Below, in pieces: positions 25,564 to 35,800 of a stretch of DNA of 64,000 nucleotides (within the stretch, counting starts at the first letter, position 1; every line of letters starts with the position of its first letter). The translations under genes were made by a program, and so were the position numbers. The notes under the pieces were generated by a model. The model was not told the DNA's origin. It saw only the letters and a list, made by a program, of their open reading frames with translations, and searched no databases. Origin of the DNA: Leishmania donovani (lineage: Eukaryota; Euglenozoa; Kinetoplastea; Trypanosomatida; Trypanosomatidae); assembly GCF_000227135.1 (NCBI RefSeq), contig NC_018251.1:347989-411988 (forward strand). Direction: 5' to 3'.

Positions 25564-28500
25564 ATGGCGCATGGTGTTGAGGACGTGTTCTTCATCGCCT
25601 CCTCGTCCTCCTGTGACGAGGAGGATGACTGTCGGGGATGCCCATACGGCACAGCCCCTGTCTCGCCAACGATGGAGGACGTCCTTTTCGGGCTTGCGCC
25701 ACCAAAGCTGCGCTCGACACCGCAGTCGCAGATGCAACAGCAGCAGCACTTCCTGCCATCCCCGCTCACCAATGGCGTCAGTGACGGAACCTTCGTGAAG
25801 ACAGAGGATGCGGCCGAGTCAGAGATGAAGGAGTCCGTCGCTGCACAGTGCAGCGTGCCTGGGGGGAAGCCTGATGCAGATAAGGACGAACAGGCGGTCC
25901 TTTACGCCGGTGGCTCCCCGTGTGCAATGCCAGCGGTGCAGTCAACGCCGCCGCCGCGCACCCTGGCTGAGCTGCGCAGTATGACCTCCTCGGACGTGCG
26001 AGAGGAGCTGGAGCGCTTCTTTGTGCGCAAAGAAGCTCATGCGAAACACTTCAAGTCCGTCGCCGCCGCGCTGCTTGGCGGAGCCGCCGCCGCACACAAA
26101 GCCGGTACAGCAAAGGCGTCATCTGCGGCAGTGGCAGGCGCGACTCCTGAGGAACGATGCACCTCCTCCACTTCACGGCTAACGAGAGAAGAGCTGCTAG
26201 CGCGTGACCGGTGCCGGCGACTCGTTAATGTGAGCAACTGGGACGCTGCAGTCGGCGGCTACAGCCAGTGGGATGTGCTGCTGCCCTCGGCGTTGCTGCA
26301 CGGCTGCGTCATGGCCCCTACCGATGCCACAGCAGGACAGGCTGCACCTGCGACGGCGGCGTCTTCGGAACGGCAAACCGCGTCCACCACCGTCGCAACT
26401 TCGCGTGCTCGTCTCACGCTGCGTCCACATCAAGTTGAAGGCATTCGATTTCTGTGGAGTGTGCTGGCGGAGGGGCCGGTGGGACAGGTGCCCGCCGTGG
26501 GGTGCATTCTCGCACACACGATGGGCCTCGGAAAAACAGCACAAGTGATCGTGTTCCTACATCTCTTTATGGCCGCCTTCCCGCGGCGTCAAGAAAAGGC
26601 CGCATCGTCGTCGTTGCTGCGCCGAGCACGCGCGCTTATCGTGATCCCCAAGTCGACCCAGTCAGGTTGGAAGCGTGAGTTTCGCACGTGGTCCGCCTGC
26701 TTTCCGGAGGAGCACCGCTTGCGCCCCATCTCCCTCGACGAAGGGCTGCCCGCGCGCCAGCGAGTCGACATGTTTTACGCGTGGCGCCGCGACGGTGGCG
26801 TGTTGCTGATCGGCTACGAAGCCCTCGTGCGTCTGCTGCGGCTTGTGGAGGAGGACAGTATGCTGCGGCCTCACTCGCGTGTGGCCGACAACGCCGCAGG
26901 TGTCGAGGGAGATGCCGGGAGAAACGGTACCGCTCAGCCAACAGTGCACGCTTTCCATTCGGCAAGCCACGCAACGACGGCGTCGCCGCAGCAGCGCCGC
27001 AACGAGCTGCAAGCACGCCGCAACGACGAAGGCGGCATGACCTTCGGCGGCGACGCTGACCCCTTCACCGAGCTCGTCGTGTGCGATGAGGCCCACCGGC
27101 TCAAGTCCGTACATCTGCACGTCGTCACGGCCCTCCGCGGTCTCCACCCGCTGCGCCGCCTCCTCCTCACCGGCACGCCGCTTCAGAACCACCTGCAGGA
27201 GTACTGGGCCATGATGGACTTCTGCGTCCACAAGTACTTCAGCCGCAAGCGCTTCCAGGAGTACTTCATTCAGCCCATCGAGGCCTCGGCGAACACGCGC
27301 GCCTCGGAGAAGGAGGTGGACTTGGCGCGCAAGAAGACCTTCACACTGATCAACGAGGTGCGCCACTTTGTGCAGCGCGTCGACAGCACCCCTTTACGCA
27401 CGGAGCTGCCACCGCTGCACGAGTACGTCGTTGTCGTGCCCCTGTCGCCTCTGCAGAAGGAGCTGTATCTGCGCTTCATCCAGATGGTGCAGCGCGACGG
27501 GAGCCAAAAGCTGCAGTTCTTGCCAGCCGTGTCCTACTCGGGCAAGATCGCGGCTCACCCACAGCTGCTGTTCCAGATGCGCGAACAGCTGGGGGAGGCA
27601 AAGGACAAGGTGACAGCATCATCGATAGAGTGTGTGGGAGCAGGTGGGCCTGGTGTTCAGCGCTCTGCACGCGGCTGCCACGTGGCAGGCGCCAAGCGCA
27701 GCAGCAACGGTGGTAGCAACTATCGGGATGCCTCTACGACGGCCGGCGGCTTGCGTCGCCCGCAGCAGCGGCGTCAGCGTCAAGAGGCGGAGAAGCAGCT
27801 GATGGCGGGCACGGCCGACAGTACTGTCGGTGATGATGAGGGCGACACGCGCGTTGGAGAAGAGCAGGAGGCAGTCGTGATCATCGACTCCGATGCAGAC
27901 TCGACCTCCAGCATCAGCAGCGGCGACGGCGATGACGAGGAGCACGCGTTTGCCCGTGCAACGCAGCAGTCGTTCTCCAGCGTCTACCCTGTTGCCTCGC
28001 TCACCTACGAGGAGCTATGCGTGCCGCCCTCGCTGAACTACACCCCGCTCCTGGAGGACGGCGTGAAGCTGCTGGTCGCGATTAAGCTGGTCGCGGCTGC
28101 CATGGCGCGGGATGAGAAGGTTCTCCTGTTCAGTCTTTCCACGCAGCTTCTCACGTTCCTAGAGAGCATGATCGCGAAGGTGAACATCGAGTGGCGCCGG
28201 CCGGTCGCGGCGTTGCAGCGGCAGCAGCACCCGCAGCTGCCACGGCGGATCCGCTATTGCCGCCTGGACGGTAGCCACAGCGCGGCGCAGCGGGCGGCGA
28301 TGCTCGAGGACTTTGACCGGCCTGACGGCCCGGAACTCTTCCTGTTGAGCACTAAGGCTGGCGGCGTCGGCATCACCGTCACGGCTGCCACGCGCGTCAT
28401 CCTCGTTGACACGAGCTTCAACCCAGCTGACGACCAGCAGGCGATTGGCCGCGCGTACCGATACGGGCAGACCCGTCCCGTATATGTGTACCGGCTCATG

Positions 28501-29493
28501 TGCTACCCGACGCTGGAGTACAGCATCTTTGTGCAGAAGCTGGCTAAGGAGTGGCTGTTCAAGACGGTGATCGAGGAGTCTTCGGTCAAGCGCGATGGGC
28601 TGTCCGGCATGCACCTCCGCGAGCTCTTCTCCCTCCTCACGAAGACTGCGAAGGTGCTGGAGAAGCCGCTGTCCGCGACGCGCGCGCAGACGCTGTCGAC
28701 ACAGGAGGTGTTGCGCGAGGACCCGATGCTCGGTGTCGCGCAGGCGGAGTTGCTCTACGCGCAGCGGTACGAGATGTTTCTTGAGCACGACATGGACGAC
28801 CGGTACGGCGCTGCTGAGGAGGCCTTCTACCACGACTACTGCCGCAACCGGTTATTTGACACGGCCGACGACGAGGACGCCGAGAAGCGGCGTGCGGCGG
28901 AGCTGCAGAAACGGCAGCAGCAGCGGATCGACGAGGCAGCCCAGCTGCAAATGCAGTCAAAGACGCTCACGGCTATGGTGGACAACCTCATCCGGTCAAG
29001 GGCCGGGACAGACTCGCAGTTGGCGCGCCTTCTCACCGCGATGGGTCTGCACGTGCACCCCGTCACCGGCCGCGTACAACTGAGGAGGGGCGGCGCGGAT
29101 ACGATGAACCCCAGCGGCGACCGCGATGGCCGGCGCCGCACGGCGGCTCCTTTGCTGCTGGAGGACAGCGGGGAGCGCTTTGCGCCGTCGCCGGTGCAAC
29201 TTGTCGGCGGCGCAGATGCCTACCAGGTGAACGAGGGACTGAGCCGCGGCACAGGCGCCTACGCCGCACACAGTACCCCGCAGACGGCAGTGCTGCTACT
29301 GGATTCCGATGAGGACTCACGCGGCGTCCTCGCCCAGCCGCACGCACGTGAAGAGCACTTTGGCGCCGCCCTCTCAGCGGCAGCGAGCGCCGAGCGTATA
29401 TCCGCCACTCTTGCGCGCCAACCATACGCGCCCTACCGCCCGGGTAGCTCCCCCGCGTACGCTGTCGACATCGACAACGACGGATCGCTTTAG
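25564..29493 (+). CDS. SNF2-family DNA-dependent ATPase, ATRX/RAD54L2-like (1,309 aa)
   Basis: This is a chromatin-remodelling type motor. Motif I reads MGLGKT at 320-325, motif II DEAH at 508-511, motif III LLLTGTPLQN near 535-544, and the second lobe carries STKAGGVGITVT near 929-940 and motif VI QQAIGRAYRYGQTRPVYVYR near 958-977. The long insert between the lobes (about 680-815) and the HTMGLGKT form of motif I point to the ATRX/ARIP4 (RAD54L2) branch rather than ISWI or Mot1. I see no PHD, chromo, bromo or RING domain, and no JBP2-type thymidine hydroxylase domain. Three SUMO-interaction-like motifs sit at residues 8-18, 771-777 and 1243-1251. The C-terminal 250 residues include a Gln/Arg-rich helix near 1105-1140. 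The family assignment is firm; the subfamily is an inference. Confidence 0.88.
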   Translation: MAHGVEDVFFIASSSSCDEEDDCRGCPYGTAPVSPTMEDVLFGLAPPKLRSTPQSQMQQQQHFLPSPLTNGVSDGTFVKTEDAAESEMKESVAAQCSVPGGKPDADKDEQAVLYAGGSPCAMPAVQSTPPPRTLAELRSMTSSDVREELERFFVRKEAHAKHFKSVAAALLGGAAAAHKAGTAKASSAAVAGATPEERCTSSTSRLTREELLARDRCRRLVNVSNWDAAVGGYSQWDVLLPSALLHGCVMAPTDATAGQAAPATAASSERQTASTTVATSRARLTLRPHQVEGIRFLWSVLAEGPVGQVPAVGCILAHTMGLGKTAQVIVFLHLFMAAFPRRQEKAASSSLLRRARALIVIPKSTQSGWKREFRTWSACFPEEHRLRPISLDEGLPARQRVDMFYAWRRDGGVLLIGYEALVRLLRLVEEDSMLRPHSRVADNAAGVEGDAGRNGTAQPTVHAFHSASHATTASPQQRRNELQARRNDEGGMTFGGDADPFTELVVCDEAHRLKSVHLHVVTALRGLHPLRRLLLTGTPLQNHLQEYWAMMDFCVHKYFSRKRFQEYFIQPIEASANTRASEKEVDLARKKTFTLINEVRHFVQRVDSTPLRTELPPLHEYVVVVPLSPLQKELYLRFIQMVQRDGSQKLQFLPAVSYSGKIAAHPQLLFQMREQLGEAKDKVTASSIECVGAGGPGVQRSARGCHVAGAKRSSNGGSNYRDASTTAGGLRRPQQRRQRQEAEKQLMAGTADSTVGDDEGDTRVGEEQEAVVIIDSDADSTSSISSGDGDDEEHAFARATQQSFSSVYPVASLTYEELCVPPSLNYTPLLEDGVKLLVAIKLVAAAMARDEKVLLFSLSTQLLTFLESMIAKVNIEWRRPVAALQRQQHPQLPRRIRYCRLDGSHSAAQRAAMLEDFDRPDGPELFLLSTKAGGVGITVTAATRVILVDTSFNPADDQQAIGRAYRYGQTRPVYVYRLMCYPTLEYSIFVQKLAKEWLFKTVIEESSVKRDGLSGMHLRELFSLLTKTAKVLEKPLSATRAQTLSTQEVLREDPMLGVAQAELLYAQRYEMFLEHDMDDRYGAAEEAFYHDYCRNRLFDTADDEDAEKRRAAELQKRQQQRIDEAAQLQMQSKTLTAMVDNLIRSRAGTDSQLARLLTAMGLHVHPVTGRVQLRRGGADTMNPSGDRDGRRRTAAPLLLEDSGERFAPSPVQLVGGADAYQVNEGLSRGTGAYAAHSTPQTAVLLLDSDEDSRGVLAQPHAREEHFGAALSAAASAERISATLARQPYAPYRPGSSPAYAVDIDNDGSL

Positions 29494-30223
29494 CAACGGG
29501 GTGGCAAGGCGGGGGGAAGGGGTGGAAGACGACGGTGGGCACACACCGCAGAAAGCGCTGCTGATTTTTGTTTCTTACTGCGCACCCTCGTGTGGCAGCT
29601 CTGCACACGTGTTATGAAGCGGAAGATTGATCGTAGAGGGGGTGGGGGCGTGTACTTGGGGGAAGGGAGGGGGTGACGGCCCCCCTCCCCATGCGTTTGC
29701 GTGTCCGTCGACGTGTGCTCTGGGCGACCGTACCTCGCCCCCTCTCTTCTCCATCTCATCTGCAGTGGCCCCTGCAACCATAATAGCGCCCCCAAAAGCA
29801 AAACTCGTCAACGGGCATGTGAGGCGGTCTGTGCGAAGGGCGTACACGTTGCCTTCCACCACCACCACCACCCCTTTCGCTCTCTCCACCGGGAAGAACA
29901 CGACGCTGGCGCCTCCCGGACCACTACAAGCAGAGAAAGGCACCATCGTTTGCTGCCAGCACGCCATGTTCGGCATCGATGAGTATGTTCTCCCCGCTTC
30001 TCTTCCTCCCTCGCTGCCTCTCCACTTCTCTCGCTCTCGCCCCTCGCGTTGTATGTGCGGGTGTGCCCGCGCCATGAGCGCCGCTCATCCTTGTAATGCT
30101 CTCAGCCGCTCCAGCCTCACACGCCGCCCACACCTCTTCGCTCACAGCCCACGGACGTCCGCAAACACAGCGGGAGAGACTCTCACACGCGTGTGCGCCT
30201 TCGCTGTGCGGTGTGGGGGCGTC
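29494..30223 (+). other. Intergenic spacer and upstream in-frame region
   Basis: No separate gene is supported. The downstream frame is open across most of this spacer, but the sequence reads as non-coding until near the chosen start. A C/T-rich tract at about 29984-30050 precedes it; the first AG after that tract lies within the ATG-AG at 30074-30078. Confidence 0.55.
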
Positions 30224-31750
30224 ATGGCGCACTTGATCGCACCCGCCTCCTCCGTCCAACCAATGACGGAGGAGGACTTCGCGGTGGTACAGGCAGAGAA
30301 GAGGGTCGACGCCGCCACGCGCGAGCAGCTCGTCAACGTGTACGGCGACTCCCGCGCTCCGCACGGTCGCCGCGTCGCCCTCACGAGGCCGCCGAAGCGC
30401 GAGTGGAGGTGCGCTGCGTGTGGCAAGCGAAGCGCCGACATACGCCACGTGTGCGCCTTCTGCCTCTCCCCAGAGCCGGGGTACAGCAGTAACATCGCCG
30501 CCTCCCGTCCTCGTAATGCCGGCGGTCCCGCGGTCGCCGACAAGGTGGTAGGGCCACTCACGTGCGTGCAGCGTCCTGGCACCTGCGAGGATGCTGATGT
30601 TCGCCTGCTGCAAGTCTCCCTCACGAATCGCACCTACCGTGTCTTCACGGAGCCGCACACATCCGCCGCGAAGCCCCGTGCGGCGGCGTCGCATCGTAGC
30701 GCAGCTGGTGCGGACTCGGCGACGGCGAGGCCGGCCGTGGAGGAGGTCGACGAGGTCATGGTCTGGGACGACGAGCCCAACTGCGGCGATCGCGGGACTG
30801 GCGAATCCTGCAGTGCAGGTGATGATGAAGGTGGCAGTGAGTGCGACGACGAGGGTGTGCCGAGCCCGGCGCCCCATACGCAGCGCCGTCCACCGCGTGC
30901 GGAGAAGGTCAATGGGGGCTTCACGCACTTTGTGTCCATCCCCTTCGGGAAACTGCCCGCCGTGGCGGCGAACGCGACGAGCATCTTGGCGGACTTGCGC
31001 AGCTTTGTCGCCGCCAAGTACGCCGAGTCGGCCCAGCAGGGGAGCGCCGCTGCGGCGGGTGAGGCGGCCGGGCCTGGCGGGACGGCGGCGTCGTCCTTTT
31101 CGAAGTCTGCGGTCGCCTCGGAGCTGGTGACCGGCACCGCCAAACTGCACATGACGCTGCTTCTGCTCACGCTTCCACGCCGTGAGGATGTCGAGTTCGC
31201 CAAGGAGCTTCTGCATGGTCCCTTTGCCTCTGCCTGGGCAGCGACGAAAGAAAAGTGGGCAGCGTCCAAGGACACAACGTACGCGCTGAGCGGAGATGCG
31301 TCCCTTGCCCCGGTGCACCGTCACCCGCTCGTGCGGCTCGGCGGTGGGCTGCAGGTGATGAGAACAGGTCGGCAGAACGAGTTTTACCACCCAGAAAAGG
31401 CGAGCGTTGTCTACATGGGCATCGATAACGCAGCCGGGCTCGCCACGGTGCAGCAGCTGCAGCGCGTCCTGCACGAGAGCTTGGCTGAGCTCATCCACGA
31501 TCCCGAAGAGGCGGAGAAGTCGCGCCGGGTGTTGCACGTGACAATCATGGACAAGAAGTGGCGCAAAGGGCGTGCGGCAAGTCGGCCATTCGATGCGCGG
31601 CCCATCATGGAAGCCTTTCAGGAGGCAGCCATCGGCGCGGGTGAGGATGGCAGGCAGTTGTTCGAGATACCGGAGCTGGAGCTGTGTTCACTGCGCCGGC
31701 AGGACCCGGAGAGCGGCACCTACCTCGCCGAGACCACCGTGAAGATCTAG
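30224..31750 (+). CDS. RanBP2-type zinc finger plus 2H phosphoesterase (AKAP7/ASCC1-like), 508 aa
   Basis: Residues 61-80 form a RanBP2-like zinc finger: W61, C63, C66, C77 and C80 with W-x-C-x2-C-x10-C-x2-C spacing. After a low-complexity acidic linker (about 150-225) comes a 2H phosphoesterase fold of the AKAP7/ASCC1 type. It opens with THFVSIPFGKLP near 238-249; the first catalytic tetrad is H309-M-T311 in KLHMTLLLL and the second H438-V-T440 in LHVTIMDKKW. Both H-x-T motifs are intact, so activity on 2',5'- or 2',3'-cyclic phosphodiester bonds of RNA is plausible. RanBP2 fingers often bind single-stranded RNA. ASCC1 has a KH domain where this protein has the finger. Start choice: ATG 30224; an in-frame ATG at 30074 would add an Arg/Ser-rich, presequence-like leader. 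Confidence 0.8.
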   Translation: MAHLIAPASSVQPMTEEDFAVVQAEKRVDAATREQLVNVYGDSRAPHGRRVALTRPPKREWRCAACGKRSADIRHVCAFCLSPEPGYSSNIAASRPRNAGGPAVADKVVGPLTCVQRPGTCEDADVRLLQVSLTNRTYRVFTEPHTSAAKPRAAASHRSAAGADSATARPAVEEVDEVMVWDDEPNCGDRGTGESCSAGDDEGGSECDDEGVPSPAPHTQRRPPRAEKVNGGFTHFVSIPFGKLPAVAANATSILADLRSFVAAKYAESAQQGSAAAAGEAAGPGGTAASSFSKSAVASELVTGTAKLHMTLLLLTLPRREDVEFAKELLHGPFASAWAATKEKWAASKDTTYALSGDASLAPVHRHPLVRLGGGLQVMRTGRQNEFYHPEKASVVYMGIDNAAGLATVQQLQRVLHESLAELIHDPEEAEKSRRVLHVTIMDKKWRKGRAASRPFDARPIMEAFQEAAIGAGEDGRQLFEIPELELCSLRRQDPESGTYLAETTVKI

Positions 31751-32803
31751 AGCCCGGTAAGAAGACGCGGGGGTGGTGCAGCGCACGTCTTGCAGAAGTC
31801 GATGTCCGCACTCTCTGTGGGACACCATAAGGGGGGTGGGGCCGGAAGTGGAGGTTGAAGGCGGCTTATCGCCAGTGAGGGGAGCTCTCTATGGATGCTG
31901 AGCACACGTGCACACAATGGGCTGCACCTTCCTCCCCCTCGCCCACCATCTTCCTCCTGTGAGGGGGAAGAGGTGCACACAGACGGCGAGAGGGATCTGT
32001 ACATCCGCGTAGGCGCAAGACGCACGCGCAGGATCGGCTCATGTGTTTCCTTTCTTCTCCCCGCAACCCCCTTCCTGCCCCCTGCCTGCCCGTCCTTTCT
32101 CGTTCACCACGACGACAACAACCAGTGACCATCTTGTGCGCAAGCGCCTCTTCTCTCTCCTGAAGGGACGAGGCCTCTGCCGCGCGCTTCCTTCCACACC
32201 CGCCTACTCCCACCCCTCGCTTAGCCTTTTTGGAGGTCTAGCAATGCGCGGCAAGTATGCGACTGCGGGGACCCGCTTGTGGGTTATAACGTGTCTCTCT
32301 CGACGTCGCACCGTTCGTCTGCCTCTGCCCCGATGACCACTCGACTGCCTCTTCACCCTCTCCTCGGCCACGCACACCGCTGCGACCCACTCGCAGCGTG
32401 CACCTATCGTACACATCTCCCCACCACCACCCCACCTCACCTCACCCTCTTTTCTTTCGTACGTGGACGGGAAGTGGCGTGGGCAAGGGCGCACCGTCGC
32501 ACCCAAGGAATCACGCAGTCCTCCGCTCAGTCGGCCTACGCGTGTGCGGCGACGGCCTGCCCTCTTCCTTCCCCGCACGTACTCCTCTTCCCTGCTCCCT
32601 CTCTGTGAGTGTGACGCCCACCTGCCCATCCGCTATCACCGCCTGTATCTTCTAGTGCAGCAGCGCCCACGCTTGCTCGCCCCCTGCTGCGCGCATGCAA
32701 TGGTGGCCGCGCCACCGCTTCGCCCAACACAGACACCGGAACAAACTCACAGCCACGTGCAGGCAGAGGTTGTGGTCGGCGCAGCTTCCAGCCTGGGTGC
32801 TGA
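31751..32803 (+). other. Intergenic spacer
   Basis: I see no gene in this 1.05 kb. Strong C/T-rich tracts lie at about 32045-32100 and 32562-32604, the latter followed by an AG near 32608, which would give the next gene a 5' UTR of about 195 nucleotides. Confidence 0.65.
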
Positions 32804-35800
32804 ATGTTCCCCGGCTACGTACCGGGGGCGTATAGCGGCCAACGTCCGCGCAGCGTAGCGCCGTCAACTCTTAGCCCAAGCAACGCCGGTGTGCTGACGC
32901 CGAGTAGAGACGACGGCTCACGCAGCGGTTCACATCCGGTTGCACACGAAACGGCGTCGACGGCACCTGCAGCAGCGTCCACAAACCTCGTTGAGGCCGA
33001 CTCATCGCCCACTTTCTCGCCCTCGACATTCATCTGCCCCGACCGTCGAGTCGACACCCACTTCGACCTTCCACCAGCTCTCATCACGTGTCTTGTGCGG
33101 CACATAGATGGCCAGCACCAGCCCCTCGCCACGCCGGCGATCGTGGAGCGGTGTCTGCGCGACTTGCAGCGTCGACTCATGCCGTGGGTGCCCGTGGAGC
33201 GCGTTTTCGGGTCCGCGATGCAGGCGACAGCGTCGATGGACGCGAGAACGTTCGGCGCTGCTCATCGGAGGGGCAGCATCGTCTCCTCTCCGGTGAGCAG
33301 CGCCGCGCCGCCGCCAACCACCACGCTGTACACTGGCTCGTACCTGGCGGGAAGCCGCGTGCGTCTTCAGCTTGCCAAGACAACCGACATCGCCGCCGTG
33401 GAGAGTAGCACCTCGGCACTGCATCTTCTCTTCTACGCAGTTGATGAGTCGGATTCAAGACCGGCAGTGCTGTCGCACATCGCGCAGGATTGGCGCGCCG
33501 CCCTGACGCGCAAGGGCGAAGGCGACGACTGCCTGGTGCTGCTCGTGCACAGCGACCTCATCGCCGCTGCCGAAGTCGCCTCCCGGCTTGCAGAGGAGGC
33601 GCAGCAAAGCAGTGGCCAGATACCAGCTGCCCAGTCGGGGCCACCACCACCCACTGGAAGCGCACCTGCACCGGCGCTTAGTCAGGCGCGGGTCGACGCT
33701 GCTGCCGGGCAGCTGCGCAAGTACTACAAGGAGCTCTGTGACGCAAAGTTTCTGCCACAGCAGATGTGCGCCTACATGCCGAACGAGACGCCGATGCGCA
33801 TCCTCGAGCGACTGCGCTCCGCCGTCATCAAACACGGCGCGCGCCTACGTCAGGCGCTTGAAGCATGCGCGGCGCAGAAGCGACTGTTCCCGCAGGACCC
33901 TTTCACGAAGCCGAGGGTGCCGGTAGCTGCAAACGCAAGCACAACCGCAGAAGTCCAGCCGCCTGCCTCAGTATCTTCTCCCAGCATCGCGGCGTCACCG
34001 ACCAGCGCGGCCGGAAAGGTGCTGCACACGGATAGCAGCGCATCGCTGCGGATGTCGCCGCTGAAACCGCCAGTCGGTGCCGCCTCCCCGCCGCTGCTGG
34101 CGGTGCACAAGTACTGGAGCGTGCGGGATTTCTGGCGGCGCGGCTACGACCTCGCCGTGCACTATCTTCAGTACGGTCTCGTGTTCGACGCCCGCGCGGT
34201 GCTGGAGCGCCTTTTTCTCGAGTACTACAACAGCTCCGACGACTACGGCTTTCTGCGCGCCCCGGTGGCGACGCTGCAGCGCTTGGGGCGGGTTCCAAAC
34301 CTGTTCGAGGCGCACAGGCACGCTGGTTGGGCGCAGAGCAAGTCTGGCTATCCGCGAGGGCTGGACACTGAAGCGGAGCTACTCGAAGGTCTGCTGCTCG
34401 TCGCGTCGGCAGAGATGACGTGCTCGTTGCTGCTCGGCGACACCGAAGCTGCGATGGCGCGCTATCACACGTTCATGCAGGTCACGCGCGAGAAGTTCGA
34501 CGAGCTTTCCGCTGCAGATAGCAAGGAAAAGTCCTCGATGCCACTGCCACCGATGGCGGCGGAGGACAGCACGCATGGCGCGGCCCCCCTGCGCTCCGCG
34601 ACGTATCAGCAATTCTTCCTGCTGCAGTGTTACTTGTCTGGGCTGCGCATGTGGTGGCCGATGAGCGGGCTCTGCCGTCCACGCCGCGAGGTCGCCGCCT
34701 CTCCAGCTGCTTCCACATCACCACCACCGCAGTTGGAGACTCTCAGCGGAAGCGCCGCGGAGGAGCCGAGCAGCGCGAATGAGGGCGGCCTGGTTGCCGT
34801 GGCTGCGGACGTGGACAACGACGACGACGGAGAACGCGCATTAACAGAGTCACCGCGGCCCTCCTCATTCACCGCCCTCACCACAGCGGACACCGCAAAC
34901 GTGCACGACGCAGCGCCTCTGCTGCGAACAGACACCGACCGGCTCGACTCGCTCGCCCGTCTCGATAGCAGCGGCAGGGAAGTCCGCTACTCCATCACAA
35001 GCCCGTCTTTTGCCGCGGCCCCCGCCAGCGTCCCTGGTCACTCCTTCCGCATGGGCAGCGCTGGGCCCCTCTCTGGGCGGTCCGGCGGCGAGCACAGCGC
35101 GATGCAACGGCGGTCAGTGGAGGGGAGTGCGAGCGAGGACGCGGAGGCCATGATGTGCGACCGAGAGCTTACCTACCTCTTGACGAGGTGCGAGGACACA
35201 GTGCAGGTGGCGGCCACCTATCTTGTCGACCTCGCCACCTCGACAGGCTTGCTCCCCGAGCACATGGAGCTGGTGGAGCTGCAGGATAGTGTACAAGCCA
35301 TCCGTGACGCAGTCGACGCTGGCGACGCGCAGGCGGTGCGAGCCCTGAAGCACCATCAAGAGCACCTGCGCCGCAGCTGCGCAGAGGCGGCGACTCTGCT
35401 AGAGCACGCCAGAGACGCACTGGCGGCCGTAGCGCACGATCTCGGCTACGGCAACTTCAGCTGCCCAGCTATGCACCCTGCCACCGTGCCTTTGGCCGTG
35501 CAAGCTGCGCAAGGCCCTTCTGGTGTCGATGCCACCGCCACGACTGCGGCGGCGTCTTCCGCGTTAGCCAACATCGCGGAACTATCGTCGCCGGAGCAGG
35601 CGTTGCGGCTGTGGCGGTTGCTGACGGCGATGGCGGCTCTCGCCGTGCGCATCGGGGAGCAGCGGCGCCGCGAATTCCATCTCTACGTCCAACTCGCCAT
35701 GACCTTCCTGATGGACCACCCCAGCGTGACGGCGAACATCGTGGCGGAGCGCCTGCTGCCGTACATCAAGCTCCAAGGCTGGCGACGGATCGAGCTGTTT

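Noticed and set aside
25564..29493. JBP2 (base J-binding SNF2 protein)
   Set aside because: There is no thymidine-hydroxylase domain with the iron-binding His-x-Asp pattern at the N-terminus; only the SNF2 motor is present.
29924..31537. Long minus-strand open frame (537 codons) opposite the zinc finger/2H gene
   Set aside because: It is a shadow of the GC-rich + strand gene, which has clear domain motifs. The antisense translation has no recognisable motif.
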